A DNA stretch of 64,000 bases. It comes from Gnetum montanum. Lineage: Eukaryota; Streptophyta; Gnetopsida; Gnetales; Gnetaceae. Position numbers and translations under genes: made by a program. Numbering within the stretch: the stretch's first letter is position 1; each line of letters starts with the position of its first letter. The stretch spans positions 78,741 through 142,740 of the forward strand of contig MNCI01009150.1 in NCBI GenBank assembly GCA_015680685.1, read 5' to 3'. Below are positions 1 to 12,618 of the stretch, one piece after another. The notes under the pieces were generated by a model. It was not told where the DNA came from. It worked only from the letters and a program-made list of their open reading frames with translations, and did no database searches.

Positions 1-2371
1 TAATTGTGGAAGATCATTAATAACACCTAAGAGGATTCTTTTTGAAAATTTTTCTAACTCTACAATCATAATAAAAAGGTAACTTGATCTAATCAAGGGT
101 ACAAGGAAGAAAAAGACTATTAACAATCGATTTAAGCACTTTAATAATTACAAACCCCTATTGATTACAAATGGTTCCTAAGAGACTAGTAGTTGAAGGA
201 TCTTCCCAACATAGAGGTGAGAGGCTAAGAGGCCATGGGAGAGGCCAAGCTAGAGAGGAAACTTCCTAAGTAGAACATGTAGAGTAGGATTCCTAATCAT
301 ATGACATCCATCAACAAACTCCTACTACCAAGCACTCAGCCCAAGGAGAGGCAAAAGTTCCACTAGTGCCTAAATAAGGGCAATGCCTCACCTTATCTTC
401 AAAATGCCTCCAAGTCATACAAGAAAAGTCCATTATGTCCACAGTCATTGTGGAACTAAAATTTCATCCTTTCATAGAATTTTCTCCAAAAATAGTGAAG
501 ATGCAACTTCAAGTATCTCCTTTATGGCCTACACTATCCAACAATAGTGAATGGTATCTAAGGGAAACATACCAATTCTTATAGAATAAGAAAGCAAATG
601 CTATAGTTAAAATTGATGGAATCTTTATGCCTTACTTAGTATAGGTAATTGTAAAGGCCCTCAACATCCCAAATGAAGGGGAAAATATGGCACAAATTTC
701 AACAAGATCAAACACCAATGCTAAGATGCTATGGTTGCAAAGGACATATGGAAAAGAAGAAAAAGACTATAGTGAGCTCATAGGTGAGGAGAAAATATAC
801 CTTAATATTGGAACCTATCGCTTTTTTTCAACAAAATGGCTCAATAGAATATCCACATATGTGACCATAGGAAGCATAATTTTCATGGGAAAATTCAATG
901 TCAACAGTTCTCATCTATTCTTCCTTAAAACCTACAGGAGATTCAAAGAGAAGAAGCTAGGTAAGCTAATACTTCCATTCCCTTACCTCATTAGAAAGCT
1001 GTGTTGACAAGCTAAAATCCTAGGGTACCCCAATGATGTCCCTAGGAAGGCTCATAATGCTTCCTATGAAAAAATGTTCAAACTGGTGCCACTAAAGAAA
1101 GATCAGCTGGAGATGCTAATAGGCACCAAGGGAGCTATAGGTTTAACTTATGCTAGTAACCTTCCCACTACAAATCAGTAGCAACAAGCAGGGCAAAGTA
1201 GCCAACTGTAGGTTGAATAGCAATAGCCATAGCAGGAAGTACCACCATTACTACCACAAGATTATTGACCATCCATGAGCCATCTAAACAAATTGCAAAA
1301 AATAATAAATTAGGGAACAAGGAAGGGGGCCAATTTGTATAAAGTATGGAAGAGCTTCATAAGGTCCACAGTATCCATAGATCAAGCTAGTGGACAAGTA
1401 TCACTCTAAGTAGGAGGAGAGAATGATTGGACACAACAAATATCTGGGAATGCTGCATCATTCCAAGTAATGCTCAAAACTTGTGAAGGTGCCACTATCA
1501 TGCTCATGCAACATCAAGATGTAGTAAGAGCTATAGAGGCCATCACTGACCACATGAAGGAAACTTTTAGTATTCTTGTTGTGTCATTGATTGACATATC
1601 TAGAGTGCAATATACTCAAATGCTTGTTGGGACCTCAATGACTCCTGCAGAGCATGATGATATTTTGGATAGATTACTATAGATAGGTAAAGTGATGTAA
1701 AATATTTTTGATATCACTACAATCCAATTTGACTTGATAGCCATAAAAGGGAATTTGGTCATGGCTGAAATTAGAGTTGAGCACACAACGAATGAGATAC
1801 AATGGTTATAAGAGAAGTTAGAAAATCTGAGAGCTCAAAAGAGAAACAATGTACAATTTGTACCACTAGATCAACTCAATCAGTTCAAAACTAACCATGT
1901 GATATACCTCATTGATCATAACATGAAGATGGAAAAGAAGAAGGAAAAAGTAGCATGGGATGCACCAATGGTAGAGGCTCATATTTATGCACATGCCAAA
2001 GCACTCACCAACTTACAAGAAGAGAACAAGTAATTAATTGCTAATAATGCTTGATTGACAAGTATAGAGAAGTAGAAAAATTTTCTGGAGGAGAGCCTTC
2101 AATAGCTCAAAGAATAGATAGTTTGAGTCAACCAAGAAATGAGTCACTTGGCTAGCAAGGACAGAACCTTATCAATGAAAGAAGTTGATGACATCTACTA
2201 AAAGCCAACAATCAAAATAAGCATGTGAAAAAATGAGGCCAAGAAGCATGAAAAACTTAAATAGCATTTTAGAGATCAAGTGGGCATATATAAGCAAATC
2301 AATGAAAAAGATATCCAAATGACAAAGGCCAAGATTAATTTTCTTTCTACATAAAATCTAGATTGACAACC
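1..2371 (+). pseudogene. E1: decayed gag-like ORF of a plant retroelement
   Basis: A non-coding leader (1-170) precedes an ATG at 171 opening with MVPKRLVVEGSS and a basic Gly/Arg stretch. The longest open piece is 687-1007. Its end (KLGKLILPFPYLIRKLC, then a stop, then ...ILGYPNDVP) and the part before it (a V-K-I-D-G-I-F stretch) recall the plant family called 'putative plant transposon protein', common in Athila-type elements. That resemblance is from memory. Downstream (about 1860-2340) the frame is Lys/Glu-rich and coiled-coil-like. Stops and frameshifts are frequent, so it is not functional. The leader and first codons match 7725-7924, so it is one of two copies of the same family. The copy is cut at 2371 where element G begins; its 5' LTR lies outside the window. 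Confidence 0.55.
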
Positions 2372-3241
2372 TAATGAGTCATGTTTTACAGGGCTACAAT
2401 ATCAGATATCTGATATTGGGGTCATGATGTCGAGTATCCGATGTTAAGCATCTGATATCGACCCTTCCATGCTAGCCTATAACTACAACACTTGGGTGCA
2501 CAGTTGGGATATATATTTGAGGGAGATTTTAGATAGCTTTTTTCATAGATTTTTATTTTAAATTTTGTTGCTTTCCAATGCATGCCCGTAGTGTGATGTT
2601 ATGTGATTGTATGACACCCTTATTTGAGTGTGATATATTTGGACACATTACATGACTGGTAATAAAGATCAAGATTACTTTCATCATTATAGCATCCACT
2701 TAGATTTATTATTTCGTTAGCTTGTTTAATTTTTTACTATTTTCCTTAGTTAATGTTTTCATTTATTACTCTTTATTATTCCTATCATTAAGTGGAATGA
2801 GTACGACTAATTGTGAGTGCTTAAGTGTAATTACTTGGTAACCTAGCAATGTAGTGTTTGGCAAGCCTAGTGATGTGCACTTCGTAATTCCAATGATAGT
2901 TACATGAATTCCAAGACGTGTGTGAATGATTAGGAATAGATATTCATTGCACATAAGCTAGTTTGGATTTTACTTTCCACTATTAATTAGCTTAATTAAT
3001 TGATCTCTTTATTATCATTAGGATTAGCTTAAGGCTAGACAACATCAATCGTCATATGCCTCAATCTAGACTAAACCATATGTGACAAAGCTACAACTAG
3101 TCTAAGTGGAAAGATAGTGAACTATGATCAAGGCATAACAATTTAGATGTGCAACTAGTCCCATCCATGGAATTCGACTGGATCATGCATGAATGCTTAT
3201 GATTTTTATGGTTGGATCTAGGGTACCTTGACCACTGATCA
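2372..3241 (+). repeat. G 5' LTR
   Basis: The 3' end is certain by homology with D: both share a block with 'ttcgactggatc', then 'gcatg', then a GGGTACCT-like stretch, and end in ATCA directly before the primer site. The 5' start is chosen where 'taatgagtcatg' aligns with the D start 'tgatgagacgtgacatg'; its TG would have mutated to TA. A cluster of GATATC-type palindromes follows at about 2398-2462, as in D. Confidence 0.55.
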
Positions 3242-3242
3242 T

Positions 3243-3260
3243 TGGCATTGTTGCTAGGGA
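3243..3260 (+). other. G primer binding site (tRNA-Asp, degraded)
   Basis: TGGCATTGTTGCTAGGGA follows the LTR end by one base. Against the complement of the plant tRNA-Asp(GUC) 3' end (TGGCGCCGTTGCCGGGGA) it differs at five places, all transitions. This fits an old methylated copy. Confidence 0.6.
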
Positions 3261-3367
3261 ATTGTGATACTTTTCTAGATTAGTTATATTATACATGATC
3301 TCTATAAACACATTAATGATATATCTTTCAAAAAATATTAAATCACACACACCATAAACCAACAACA

Positions 3368-5906
3368 ATGTCTCTTTCACAAGAAATTGATAATGCATTA
3401 TATAGAAAAAACATTCATTGGAGAACTAATGAGATATATGTTGAAGAAAATTGGAGTAACTAATCTTATGCAAGGGTTTCATATGCTCATGACCACCATG
3501 ACAACACTCAAGGACTACATTCACCTAAGACAAACAACCTTAGAGGAGATGAAGTAAATTCTGGACTAGGGGAGGCCTCAAGGCCTAGGACCTCCTCAAC
3601 ACATAAAAAGGATAAATCAAGGGACCATGGGAAATTCCATAGAAGCCATGACAATCCTCCTAGTTCCTCATCTTTCTCTTCCTCTGCAAAATCTAGTTGT
3701 GATGAAGATGAATGTAGGTATAGAGACAAAGCTCCATTATGGGATCTAAATAAAAATAGAAATTGAACCCACGGAAAAAATCAAATACATCAACATGAAC
3801 ATAGACAAAATCATCATAATCAAAAAAATAGAAATAGAAATTTTCATCATAATATGTTTGATGATGATGAACCCTTGTTGGCCACTAAGAGTCTAATGTA
3901 GATAACAAAGGTAGTTAAGATACCTCATGGGCATCAGAAGAAAAGTTTTCAACCTCGGTTTGATATGAATAATATCCCTAACTTTGCAAGAGGTTATGAT
4001 TTTGATCCAAAACATCATTTACAAGCCTTTCATGATGCCTGTGCTTTCTACAACATCAAAAGTGGATGGAAAAAGCTTAAGCTATTTCTTAGGACACTAA
4101 TTGATAAAGCTATAGTATGGTATAGATCATTGAAACCAAATTCAATCTAATGGTGGTCCACATTGCTAGAACTTTTCTATGAGAAATACCAAACCCATGT
4201 GAGGGTGTCCAACTTTAGGAGATAGATCCAAGAATGAAGATAAGAACTACATGAACCCTTGGAAATGGCCTTAGATAGATATTATTCTCTACTAAATAGA
4301 TGCCTAGGTCATGGTTTCTTTAAGGAAGATTAACTTTTCCACATCATAGATGGGCTTCATAATGAAACAAGAGAGANACTTTCCACATCATAGATGGGCT
4401 TCATAATGAAACAAGAGAGATCCTTGGTATGTATGCTCAAGGTCAATTATACAAGCTACAAACACATCATATCTGAGAGTTAATCGAGCGTATGGTGAAA
4501 GAAGAAGGAGAGCTATGAAAATGGGAGGATGTTAAGAAATGTCACTGAGACCCAACTCTTTAAGAGAAGAAGGTCCATATCTATGGTAAGGAGAATGAGG
4601 CAACTCTTGATAACATGATTCTGCAATAAACCTTGTCAATACAGAAGGCTATCGATGAAGTCAAAGCAAAGTTTGATAGGATGTTGAAGTGGATAAATGA
4701 AAAAGTTGCAAATTTCATAAAAACTATAGAGGAGAAGGTAACATAAAACAAATTAGGCGATCACAACAAAAGGAGGAAGAAGAACCAAGAAAAAATAAGG
4801 AACACTTATCAAAAAATAGGGAAAATGGCTGAAGAAAGCAAGGCTATAGACTCAACCATAGAAAAAGATGATAGATGTGACATCTACATATATGATCACC
4901 TAAAGGGCCATTTCCTAGTCATTCACATCTATATGAGTACTAGGCTTTTGTGTTAAATACCAAGTTTGTATAGAAGCACATACCCAGGAAATTACCTTTT
5001 CCACAAGGTAATTATAGAGAGTTCTATAACCAATCATACTATCCTAAGGGGACTTATCACTAGCCTCAACATTGTCATTAACCATAGTGGCAAAACCCAC
5101 AGTCATAGGGGAGGCCATCACCAAACCAACCCTACCCTTACTACCAGCCAAAACCATATGGATATTATGTTCAACAACCTATTTCTCCAACGGGTTCTAC
5201 ATCCTCTACTTTAAATCACTACTATCACTCTCCCAAGTATCATCAACCCATGACATATCCTAAAGGATCATCACCTCACACTTCTTACCCTCCATCCTAT
5301 CCTTGATATTATCATGCTCCTACCCATCACATGCCATTGCTAGAAACACAAGAAAGTTCAACACCACAACATCAACAAATGAATGTCACTTGTGCTACAA
5401 ATGTACATAGAAATGCTAATGCTAGTAGGTTCCCACTACAAAATCAAAAATTTCCCTTCTTTAGGATGACTCCCATGTGTAAGTGAAACACATCATTCAA
5501 ACCAACACAATGCCAACCAAGTGTAACGCCTTTCCTTTCAAAACCAACATCCTCTAATCCTATGCAAGGGCCACCATCCATTGTTACTCCAACACCTAAT
5601 AGAAGTAATGAATTTAGCATTGTGAAGAGACAAATGAATCCATGCATACTTAATAGGAAACAAGGGTGCAATCATGGGTCAGACATCTACAATGTTAACA
5701 CAACTCATACTCTAACCCACCATACATTTGACAACCAAGTGTGTGAACAACAAATAGTCTATGCAGCTGCCACTAATCTAAGAGACATCCAATGGCTTGA
5801 AAATGAAAGGTTAGTACTATTTTACAAATGCATGAAGCCTACCTATCCACTTATTAATTCTTATCATGGTCAAATGCTTAGTTGTGGGGGAAACACCCCA
5901 CTCTAA
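3368..5906 (+). pseudogene. G gag remnant
   Basis: The frame opens with MSLSQEIDN at 3368. It then has an Asp/Arg/Ser/His-rich segment and the core gag domain near 3965-4500 (MNNIPNFARGYDFDPKHHLQ and following). This aligns with D gag at 16390-16880 (NNIPHFKGGYNADPQHHLQ), the retrotransposon gag family PF03732. A Pro/Gln/Tyr-rich tail follows. The final ORF piece (5562-5906) ends with NSYHGQMLSCGGNTPL, matching the very end of the D polyprotein, but the protease stretch that D has before this end is missing, apparently deleted. Many stops and frameshifts; non-functional. Confidence 0.65.
4333..4420. other. Single N at 4377 flanked by a 43-44 bp direct duplication
   Basis: The 44 bases before N4377 recur in the 43 bases after it, with one T missing. 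Gag reads through only if one copy is removed. This is the mark of two overlapping contig ends joined without merging, not a biological repeat. Confidence 0.75.
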
Positions 5907-7234
5907 CATTCAAAATTAATAGGTGTTTTTCAAATTTTTGTTTTACAATTTTCTATCATATTATTATTTCTTGATACAATTTTTCTTATCTTTTTCAATG
6001 TTTTCCACATTTTTTTTATTTCCTTTGTTAGTAATCTTGCTTATGAATAAAATGACCATGTAGCCCATTAAGGTGAGGTTTTCTCTATGTTGTCAAGTCA
6101 TGAGGGAATAATTATTTAGACAGTGAGGCCACATAATCCATCCATCCATTCCATTAATAAGAGGTTCTTACCCTAGTCATAATGATATTCTTTCCCACCA
6201 TTAAACTAACAATCAAAAGTCGTAATCATTGTGCCTAGATAGAAAAGTGAAAAACTAAGGGAAAATGTGAAGGGTGTGACATCAAAAGGATTTTCGGATT
6301 TTCTTTGCCCACCTCTGTATGATTCTGTCATGTTGTCTAGGTCATAATTATATCCTTGTAGATCTAAGAAAAAATGGGAGTAAGAGTAAAATAAAAGAGC
6401 ACTAAATAAATCTTTGAGGGTTTCATTGGAAAGACATCCTACCCATGCCTATAGGTTGGTGACTTCTTAGAATCATCACCAAAAAAAACATGCCATGAAT
6501 AAACTCCTCCCTTGGACAAAATGCCAAGTGATGTTACTCCTTACAACTACGATAGTTCTTATAGTTGTCCCCCCCCGAAATGAAATAATGTGATGTCACT
6601 AGAATGTTGTTCAAACTTGGCTTAAATCTTAAAAATAAGGGCTAATGATTACTTAACCATTAATCACACAAGGATTCATTATACCTCTAGTAGGGCACCT
6701 CATGTCCCAATTTCTGTAATCCTTTCTAAAACCCATCACATCTCACTATTTGTATGATCCTAACTTATGGTTTTGTGTAACATAGAGTTATTTTCTCAAA
6801 TTGGTGGTTTAACATGTGTGTTTTTATTCATAGCTATGCAACGCATTCAACCCCATTAGTGCCCACAAAAATTTTTAGATGTGATTATACAAGGGCATTA
6901 TGGGCTAAAGCCTGCTTTAGGGAGGACCCACTTGTATAATTGTTGTAACTTATACTTTTTTGACACAAGCATATCCTTTTTAACCTTCCAAGTGCATAAA
7001 TGTTAAATTTACTACTTTCCCTTATGATATAATTGATCCATTCCACACCATAGGTATAATACCCCTTTTCTTTGATCTTCCAAAGCTTTTCATGTCACAA
7101 TTCCCTCTTCTAACACTTTCGATGCCTACATATAAATTCTCACTTACCCCAAAACTTTGGATTTGACCAAAAACCCTTCCATCTATCATAGAGCTTTATT
7201 TTCCATCATGAGTGCCCTCGTTAAATGCAAATTC
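5907..7234 (+). other. G non-coding 3' region
   Basis: No coding sequence. It opens with 'tttttgttttacaat', the single-copy counterpart of the repeated word in D (18790-18940). It includes CCAT repeats (about 6135-6160), a C-run at 6570 and the block shared with D at 6885-6950. No regulatory element can be named. Confidence 0.45.
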
Positions 7235-7480
7235 AAGCACCCTAATATTGACTACCCAATATGAGGTTGGACTCAATGTTGGGTACTCGATATCAAGTAT
7301 GCAATATCGGGTCCATAAAGACTATATATAGGACCCCCATAGTACTCCAAAATTCATTATCATCATTTGTAGCTAGGGGAGTTTTTGAGATTTTTCTCTC
7401 ACAACTAAGAGTTGTATGTAATCAACTTCCACTTACAATCTTTTTCTCCATACTACTTCGTGTTTCATAGTTTTCAAGTC
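7235..7480 (+). repeat. LTR-like start with GATATC palindromes (G 3' LTR or LTR of E2)
   Basis: A cluster of GATATC / CAATATCG / AATATTG words (7240-7310) is followed by 'actatatatagga' (a TATA-like site about 7320-7332), the same order as in the LTRs of D. It does not match the G 5' LTR well in its later part, so it may instead be the LTR of the E2 element. From 7481 to 7724 I see nothing that can be named. Confidence 0.35.
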
Positions 7481-7724
7481 TATTTGATTCGAGAGTGTTC
7501 AATTTGGTCGAGGGAGGATGCTTACATGAAAAACCTGCTCTAATTTTTCAAAATTTTCTATCACCCAGAAATTATTACAAGGGTAAGAATGTTAAAAACC
7601 TTAAGTGTTTTCATGAAAAGTTAATCATTGAAATGCTAGAAATCCTAATTCTCTTACCCAAGGGACCATAACCATCATGATACACCATACATAAGAGAAA
7701 AGAGGCCAATTGTGAAGGGTCATA

Positions 7725-7924
7725 AAAGAAGTTAATAATTTTTGGTCATTTTTTTGAAAATTTTTCTAGCTTTGCAATCATATGAACTAAAGAACTTAAT
7801 GGAACTAAGGTCATGAAGAAGATATAAACCTATTAATGATAAATAACAATACCTTAGTAACATCCAACCCCTGATTGATTGCAAATGCTCCCAAAAAGAG
7901 GAGAATAAGAACAACCTTCGCAAG
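7725..7924 (+). pseudogene. E2: leader and first codons of an E-type gag, cut by A
   Basis: The stretch matches 1-200 (shared 'tttgaaaatttttcta' and 'gattgattgcaaatg'). The ATG at 7885 opens MLPKRGE, matching MVPKR of E1. The reading is broken at 7924 by element A, whose target duplication gcaag ends here. It resumes at 34644 with KSLRGGKGQPREQA, which matches RLRGHGRGQAREE of E1. Confidence 0.6.
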
Positions 7925-9683
7925 TGTACTGACCTAAATCGTTGGTGTAAGGCTAGAAGGGAAAACAAACATCGAAAGATCGTCGGGTAGACACAGCTGA
8001 CCCTACCTTCACTTGAGGGTAAGTTGTAAAAGGAAATGAAGGTAGAGTGCCTTGGATGGTCTGCAAGAAAATAAACCAAGGACTTCCCCAAGTGTAAAAT
8101 ATGGCTTGCACTAGGGTTATCTTAACTAATGTTTGAAATGTAAATAGTATGCATGAAATGCAAAAAAGAAATGTATATAGAATAGATATTGTAAATAAAT
8201 CATGAACTAAATTTAAAGCAGAGTAAATAATATAATGGTTGGAAAAATGAACTGTATTGTATTTCTTAAAAAGGGTGTGCACCGGTCAAAGCATAGTTGC
8301 ATGTGTAGATGGTAGGCCAAGTGCCAAGCCCTAGGGTGATGTGTTTTAGAAGTGCTCGGATGCTAGGAGTCAAGTATGTCTAAGCATCCAAAGTTGCTAG
8401 TTAGTGCTTCCTAAGCCCTCCACCTCTAAAATTGCCAACCCCATTTATGTGAATTGACAAGGTATTTATAGGGTTTTTCCAAGTTCGGGCACGAAATTCA
8501 TGGATGAAATCAATGGCTAAGAGATGAGAGGAAAATGGATCATGTGACCTATGTCTGATGGATAGCTATATGTGAGTTGGACACGTGCGAGCAAGCTACA
8601 TTATTGACCAAATGCATTGTATCTTACAACATGTGTTAGCTTACTCAAGCTAGCTTACACTCATGGAAGCACATACAATTTAAAGCATAAGAGCTTGGCA
8701 AAGTCACAAATGATGAACATTTACAATGAAAATGATAATGAATAATAAGATAGATCATCTCCGGCTCACTTGAAACTTGTCGATCCTTGAATTGATTGTT
8801 GCAGGATGTTGATCTGAGTGGCTTTATGGTTGTTTGAGGCATCTTTGCCTAACCAGGAATTCTAGTGTGAGTTGATTTTATTTGGGCCTATCCTCAGCAT
8901 GCTCACACTACACTCATGCTACATTCATGCTACACTCACGTTGCCAGCATGACCTCAACGTGATCTCAGCGTGAGTGAGCCAGAATGACGTATTTTCCAC
9001 CAAATTTTGATTTTTTGAAGCCTGTTTCTTAAGTGCAATTGTTTTCTGACTTTGGTTACTATTGTCTATCTATGGTTGACTTTGAGAGTGATCTGCAAGT
9101 CAGAAATTGAGCTTGATATGCCTTGTTTTGGACTTCTTTTGGTAGCTCACACTAGACTCATGCTGCTAGCATGAGTGCAGCATGACCATAGCATGAGCTA
9201 CAAATACTTGTAATTTTGGACTTGAAATTTGGAATTCTGAATGCTAGAACTTGAAGTTGTCAAGAATGAACCTTGAGGATGACTTACACCTTGGAAATTA
9301 GGTCATTCTAACTTAGTTTTTGGGTTGTCAAAGTCGATCAAGCTGGACTCACGCTGCCAGCGTGACCATAGCATGAGTGAGAAAATTTGCACTTTTGACC
9401 TAAAATTTGAATCACTGAATGCTAAAAATTTGAACTAGGCACAACAGTGACCCTTGAGAGTGCCTTGCACCCTTATATTGAGCCACCTTTGACTTGATTC
9501 TGATGCCATTTGGAGTTTCTCACACTAAGGGCAAGCTAGCTTAACAAGCCGAGCATGAGCAAGCTGGCTTGAGCAAGTCGGGCATGAGTTCCATGCCTTA
9601 GTCAAATTCTTGCTTTCCAAAAGTAAAAATGGCTCTAGGTCATTCTTATTTCAAAGTGTTAGGCCAAAATTAGTGGTGTTTCA
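7925..9683 (-). repeat. A 3' LTR
   Basis: 1,759 bp, starting TGTACTGACC and ending GTGGTGTTTCA on the plus strand, so TG...CA ends. It matches 32907-34643 over its length. It holds a block near its low-coordinate end ('gtgccttggatggtctgc') conserved in B, C and F, and many TCAGCGTGAG / AGCATGAG words at 8880-9560. TATA box on the minus strand at 8461-8473 (CCCTATAAATACC). Confidence 0.9.
8461..8473 (-). promoter_or_regulatory. TATA box of A 3' LTR
   Basis: CCCTATAAATACC read on the minus strand, a strong plant TATA box. The same sequence stands in the other LTR at 33443-33455. Confidence 0.7.
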
Positions 9684-10850
9684 TTGGCCCCTCTTTGTTG
9701 ATGTCTAGAGGAATCCACCCAAGAGGCATCGACAAAGAAGTGCAAAACACCATGAACAACCAAGCATCAAGCATTAATCATCAGCCCTTGGCTGGATGTC
9801 ATTGCATCATGTTCAAAAGTACATGGATTGGGGAACTATAGTTCAAGATGCAAGGGGATTGGTTGTAACCAAGGAATTAGGAGTTAATCAAGGGTTATAA
9901 TTACTGCTGAGATTGTGGGAGAGGACTGCTCTCACGTGAATGAGCTATATCTTTAGTCCATGTCAATAGCCAATTTTCAGCAGACTCAGAACCAGGAAAT
10001 AGTAAATACATTCTTTGGAGGAACGGGACCCTTCTAGAGAGTTTAAGGGGCCCATTGTAAATAACCAATGCTACATGATGATGTGCAACATGATCTCTTT
10101 GAGACACGAGTGTAACTATTTTTCCAAGATAATTGCGTTCTTGCCTGGGGCTTGGATGGGAAGAGCCAATGGTCTTTGGTTTATGATGTCAACAGGGTCA
10201 TAAAGACCCTTTTCGATGCATTTTTCTCTTTGATCTTTTCATTCTTTTTCTTTTTGTTTGTTTCTTCTTTTCTTTTGTTTTTGTTTTATTTTCTTTTTCT
10301 TGTTCTCTTTGGTCTTTTTGAAAGAGATTGCTTTTAGTGTTGTGCTCATGTCCAAGCACTTGCATTTCGTATTATGTATCACGTATACTATGTTTTGCAT
10401 TGCAATTGCTTAGAGAGTCATAGTGTGCAACAGTGTATCAAGAGCTTTGAGGTTAATAGGGAATGTAATTGAATAGGATAAGGGGGCATGATGGGGAAAT
10501 AGGGAATGTATCAGGAGTTTGAAATGTACTTATGAGCGGATTGATTAACCTAGTTACATGTGTCAGGAAGAATGTGATACCTTGTCATCATGATGAAGTG
10601 CATCTATGCGCAAATGCCTCAAGTGTGTCATCCTGCAAACACAACTTCAACAAGACAAGAAAAACATAAATAAATCAGTTAACTAAGCACTTTAAACAAG
10701 GAGAGGGAGCCACCGTGTGCAATTTTCAAACCAGGTGGAATCATGAGCAGCATCAACTTCATTAGGGTCCATGAGCCAAATTATGTAATAAATCTTTGTG
10801 GAACATGTACAGCCAATTGTAGTAACACATCTTTTCAAGTTTTTCTTGAT
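9684..10850 (-). other. A 3' UTR with polypurine tract
   Basis: The polypurine tract CAACAAAGAGGGGCCAA (minus strand, 9684-9700) adjoins the LTR and is identical in form to that of B (61712-61726). A long T/C tract (10205-10330, A/G-rich in the element's own sense) corresponds to the A-rich tract of B at 61111-61165, at a similar distance from the LTR. Beside it, 'aagccccagg' (minus strand, near 10145) is shared with B at about 61193. Another shared block lies at about 10560-10650. No credible ORF. Confidence 0.6.
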
Positions 10851-10854
10851 CATT

Positions 10855-11345
10855 GATGATGTCGCCAGTTTATAGTCGTAGCAGACTATTGTGGGTTAGT
10901 TTCATATAATAACCCTTTGGACGATGCCATTTTAGTGTCATAGTGGGTGGTGCATTACTAATTTATAGTCATAGCAAACTGTGAAGAGGCAAACCAGTTT
11001 ATAGTTTTAGTGGACTCTACATGCTAGTTTCACATCATGGTAGATAGATATGGTAGTTTAGCATTGTACCGGATAGAGCTCTATGATGTAATTTTATTCT
11101 CATGACTCCAGGACATTTATGTGGTGCCAGTTTCAAGTCAAAGCATAGGACTATTCTGTGGCATTAGTTTTAAGTCATAATTTCAAGACTTTTCTATGGT
11201 ATTAGTTTTAAGTCATAATGCCAGGACTATTCTATGGTATCAGTTTTAAGTCATAATGCCAGGATAGTTTTGTGGTATCATTTTTAAGTCATAATGCCAG
11301 GACTATTCTATATCTCGAGTTCATTAGACATAGTACCGTTTCAGG
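10855..11345 (-). repeat. A border array 1 (INT / 3' UTR)
   Basis: Degenerate units of about 45-60 bp, each containing 'agtttatagtc', 'agttttaagtcata' or a variant, then 'gcagact' or 'ccaggac'. At least eight units. The array is homologous to arrays at the same place in B (60310-60620) and C (39396-39790). Confidence 0.75.
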
Positions 11346-12618
11346 TACAAGTGATTTGTAGGATTAGCAAACTCATTCTCATCCATGTCAGTAAGTCTGA
11401 TTGCTCCATTATTGTATGCCTTGGTGACTAAGTAAGGCCCTTCCTAGTTATCTAAGAATTTATTTGGATATTCACAGATAGCCTTAAGGACTAAGTATCC
11501 TTCTTTAATCATGCTTTTATGGAGATCGTGTTTGTGTCGTTGCCGCTATTGTTTCTGGTACCACTCGATCTAGTCAAGCGTCTGCACATGTTCCTCCTCC
11601 ACCAAGTCAAGGTCAGCAATGCATAGTTCATTGCTTTGGATTTCATCAAGGAGGCTTGAGAGAGCTATTCGCAATGAGGGAACCTATAGCTCCAAAGGTA
11701 AAATAGCTTCAAATCTGTATACAAAACTATACGTAGTTTTACTTGTAGATGTTCGATGTATCATTCTGTATGCTCATAATGCATAGATTAGTTGTTCATG
11801 CCATCACCTCTTGCTTTGATTCCACATCATTTTGAGCACCATGATGACAATTTTGTTTGTAGCCTCTACTTGACCATTGCTCTATGGGTAGTAAGGTGAT
11901 GAAAATACATGTTTAATACCTAGGCTTTCACAGAAGCTTTTAGTACCTACACTACTAAACTGTGGTCCATTATCAGTAATGATGGTCATCATAATACCAA
12001 AATGGGTCATGATGTTTTCTATTATAAAAGTGCAAATGTGTTTAGAAGTGATTTTCCTAAGAGGAATTGGTTCTACCCATTTTGTGAAGTATTCAGTTGT
12101 AGTGATAATAAAGCTATGTCCTACAAAGGATGATGACATTATCGGTCCAATTAAGTATACTCCCCATTTCTGGAATGGCCATGTAATTTTTGTTGTGTGC
12201 AATTCATTAGGTGGCACATGTATTAGGTTACCATGCCTTTGGCAAATGTCACATGTCCTAACATTGAAGATCCAATCGTACTCCATGTGTGGCCAATAGT
12301 AGCCTAAGCACCTAATCTTTGTTTTCATTACTTTAGGTGCTATGTGCCCTCCACAAAGTCCTTCGTGGACTTGTTCTATGATTGTTTGACCATTGATGCT
12401 ACTAATGCACATCAGCAGAATTCCTTTGTAGTATTTGCGACATAATTTGTCCCCTATTAATACATATTGCCATGAGCATTTTCGCATGGCATCCTTTTGA
12501 GTGTTTGTCAAGTGTTGTGGAGGTTTGCCTCTTACAAGGTATTCTTTTATGTCATCGTACCATTCTATTGTATGTGTTGTGCTAACAGATGCTATAGGCA
12601 TTTCGTCAAGAGTGTTAG
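11331..12618 (-). pseudogene. A integrase
   Basis: The frame shows the zinc-binding region (GGHIAPKVMKTKIRCLGYYW, then CDICQ), the catalytic core with ITDNGPQFSS, and an end in NHLYLKRYYV, as in B and C. The first catalytic Asp is lost: WGVYLIGP stands where B has WGLDIIGP. A stop interrupts just after SSPYYP and others follow. There is no chromodomain, as expected for Tat. Its start is contiguous with aRH (SSITSCVKPITNTLDEMP). Catalytically dead. Confidence 0.85.

Larger units (their letters stand above)
2372..7480 (+). mobile_element. G: old non-autonomous gag-only LTR element, D-like
   Basis: The layout is 5' LTR, a degraded tRNA-Asp primer site, gag, a long non-coding 3' part, and an LTR-like start near 7235. 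Gag, the end of the LTR and a block in the 3' region (about 6885-6950, 'gggcatta...cctgctttrgggaggaccca') all match element D (block at about 19970-20010), so G is an older relative of D. There is no protease, RT or integrase. The 3' boundary is not secure: I could not find a 3' copy of the conserved LTR end or a target duplication. Confidence 0.55.

Noticed and set aside
3508-3729. 73-aa minus-strand ORF opposite G gag
   Set aside because: Shadow of the Ser/Asp-rich gag segment.
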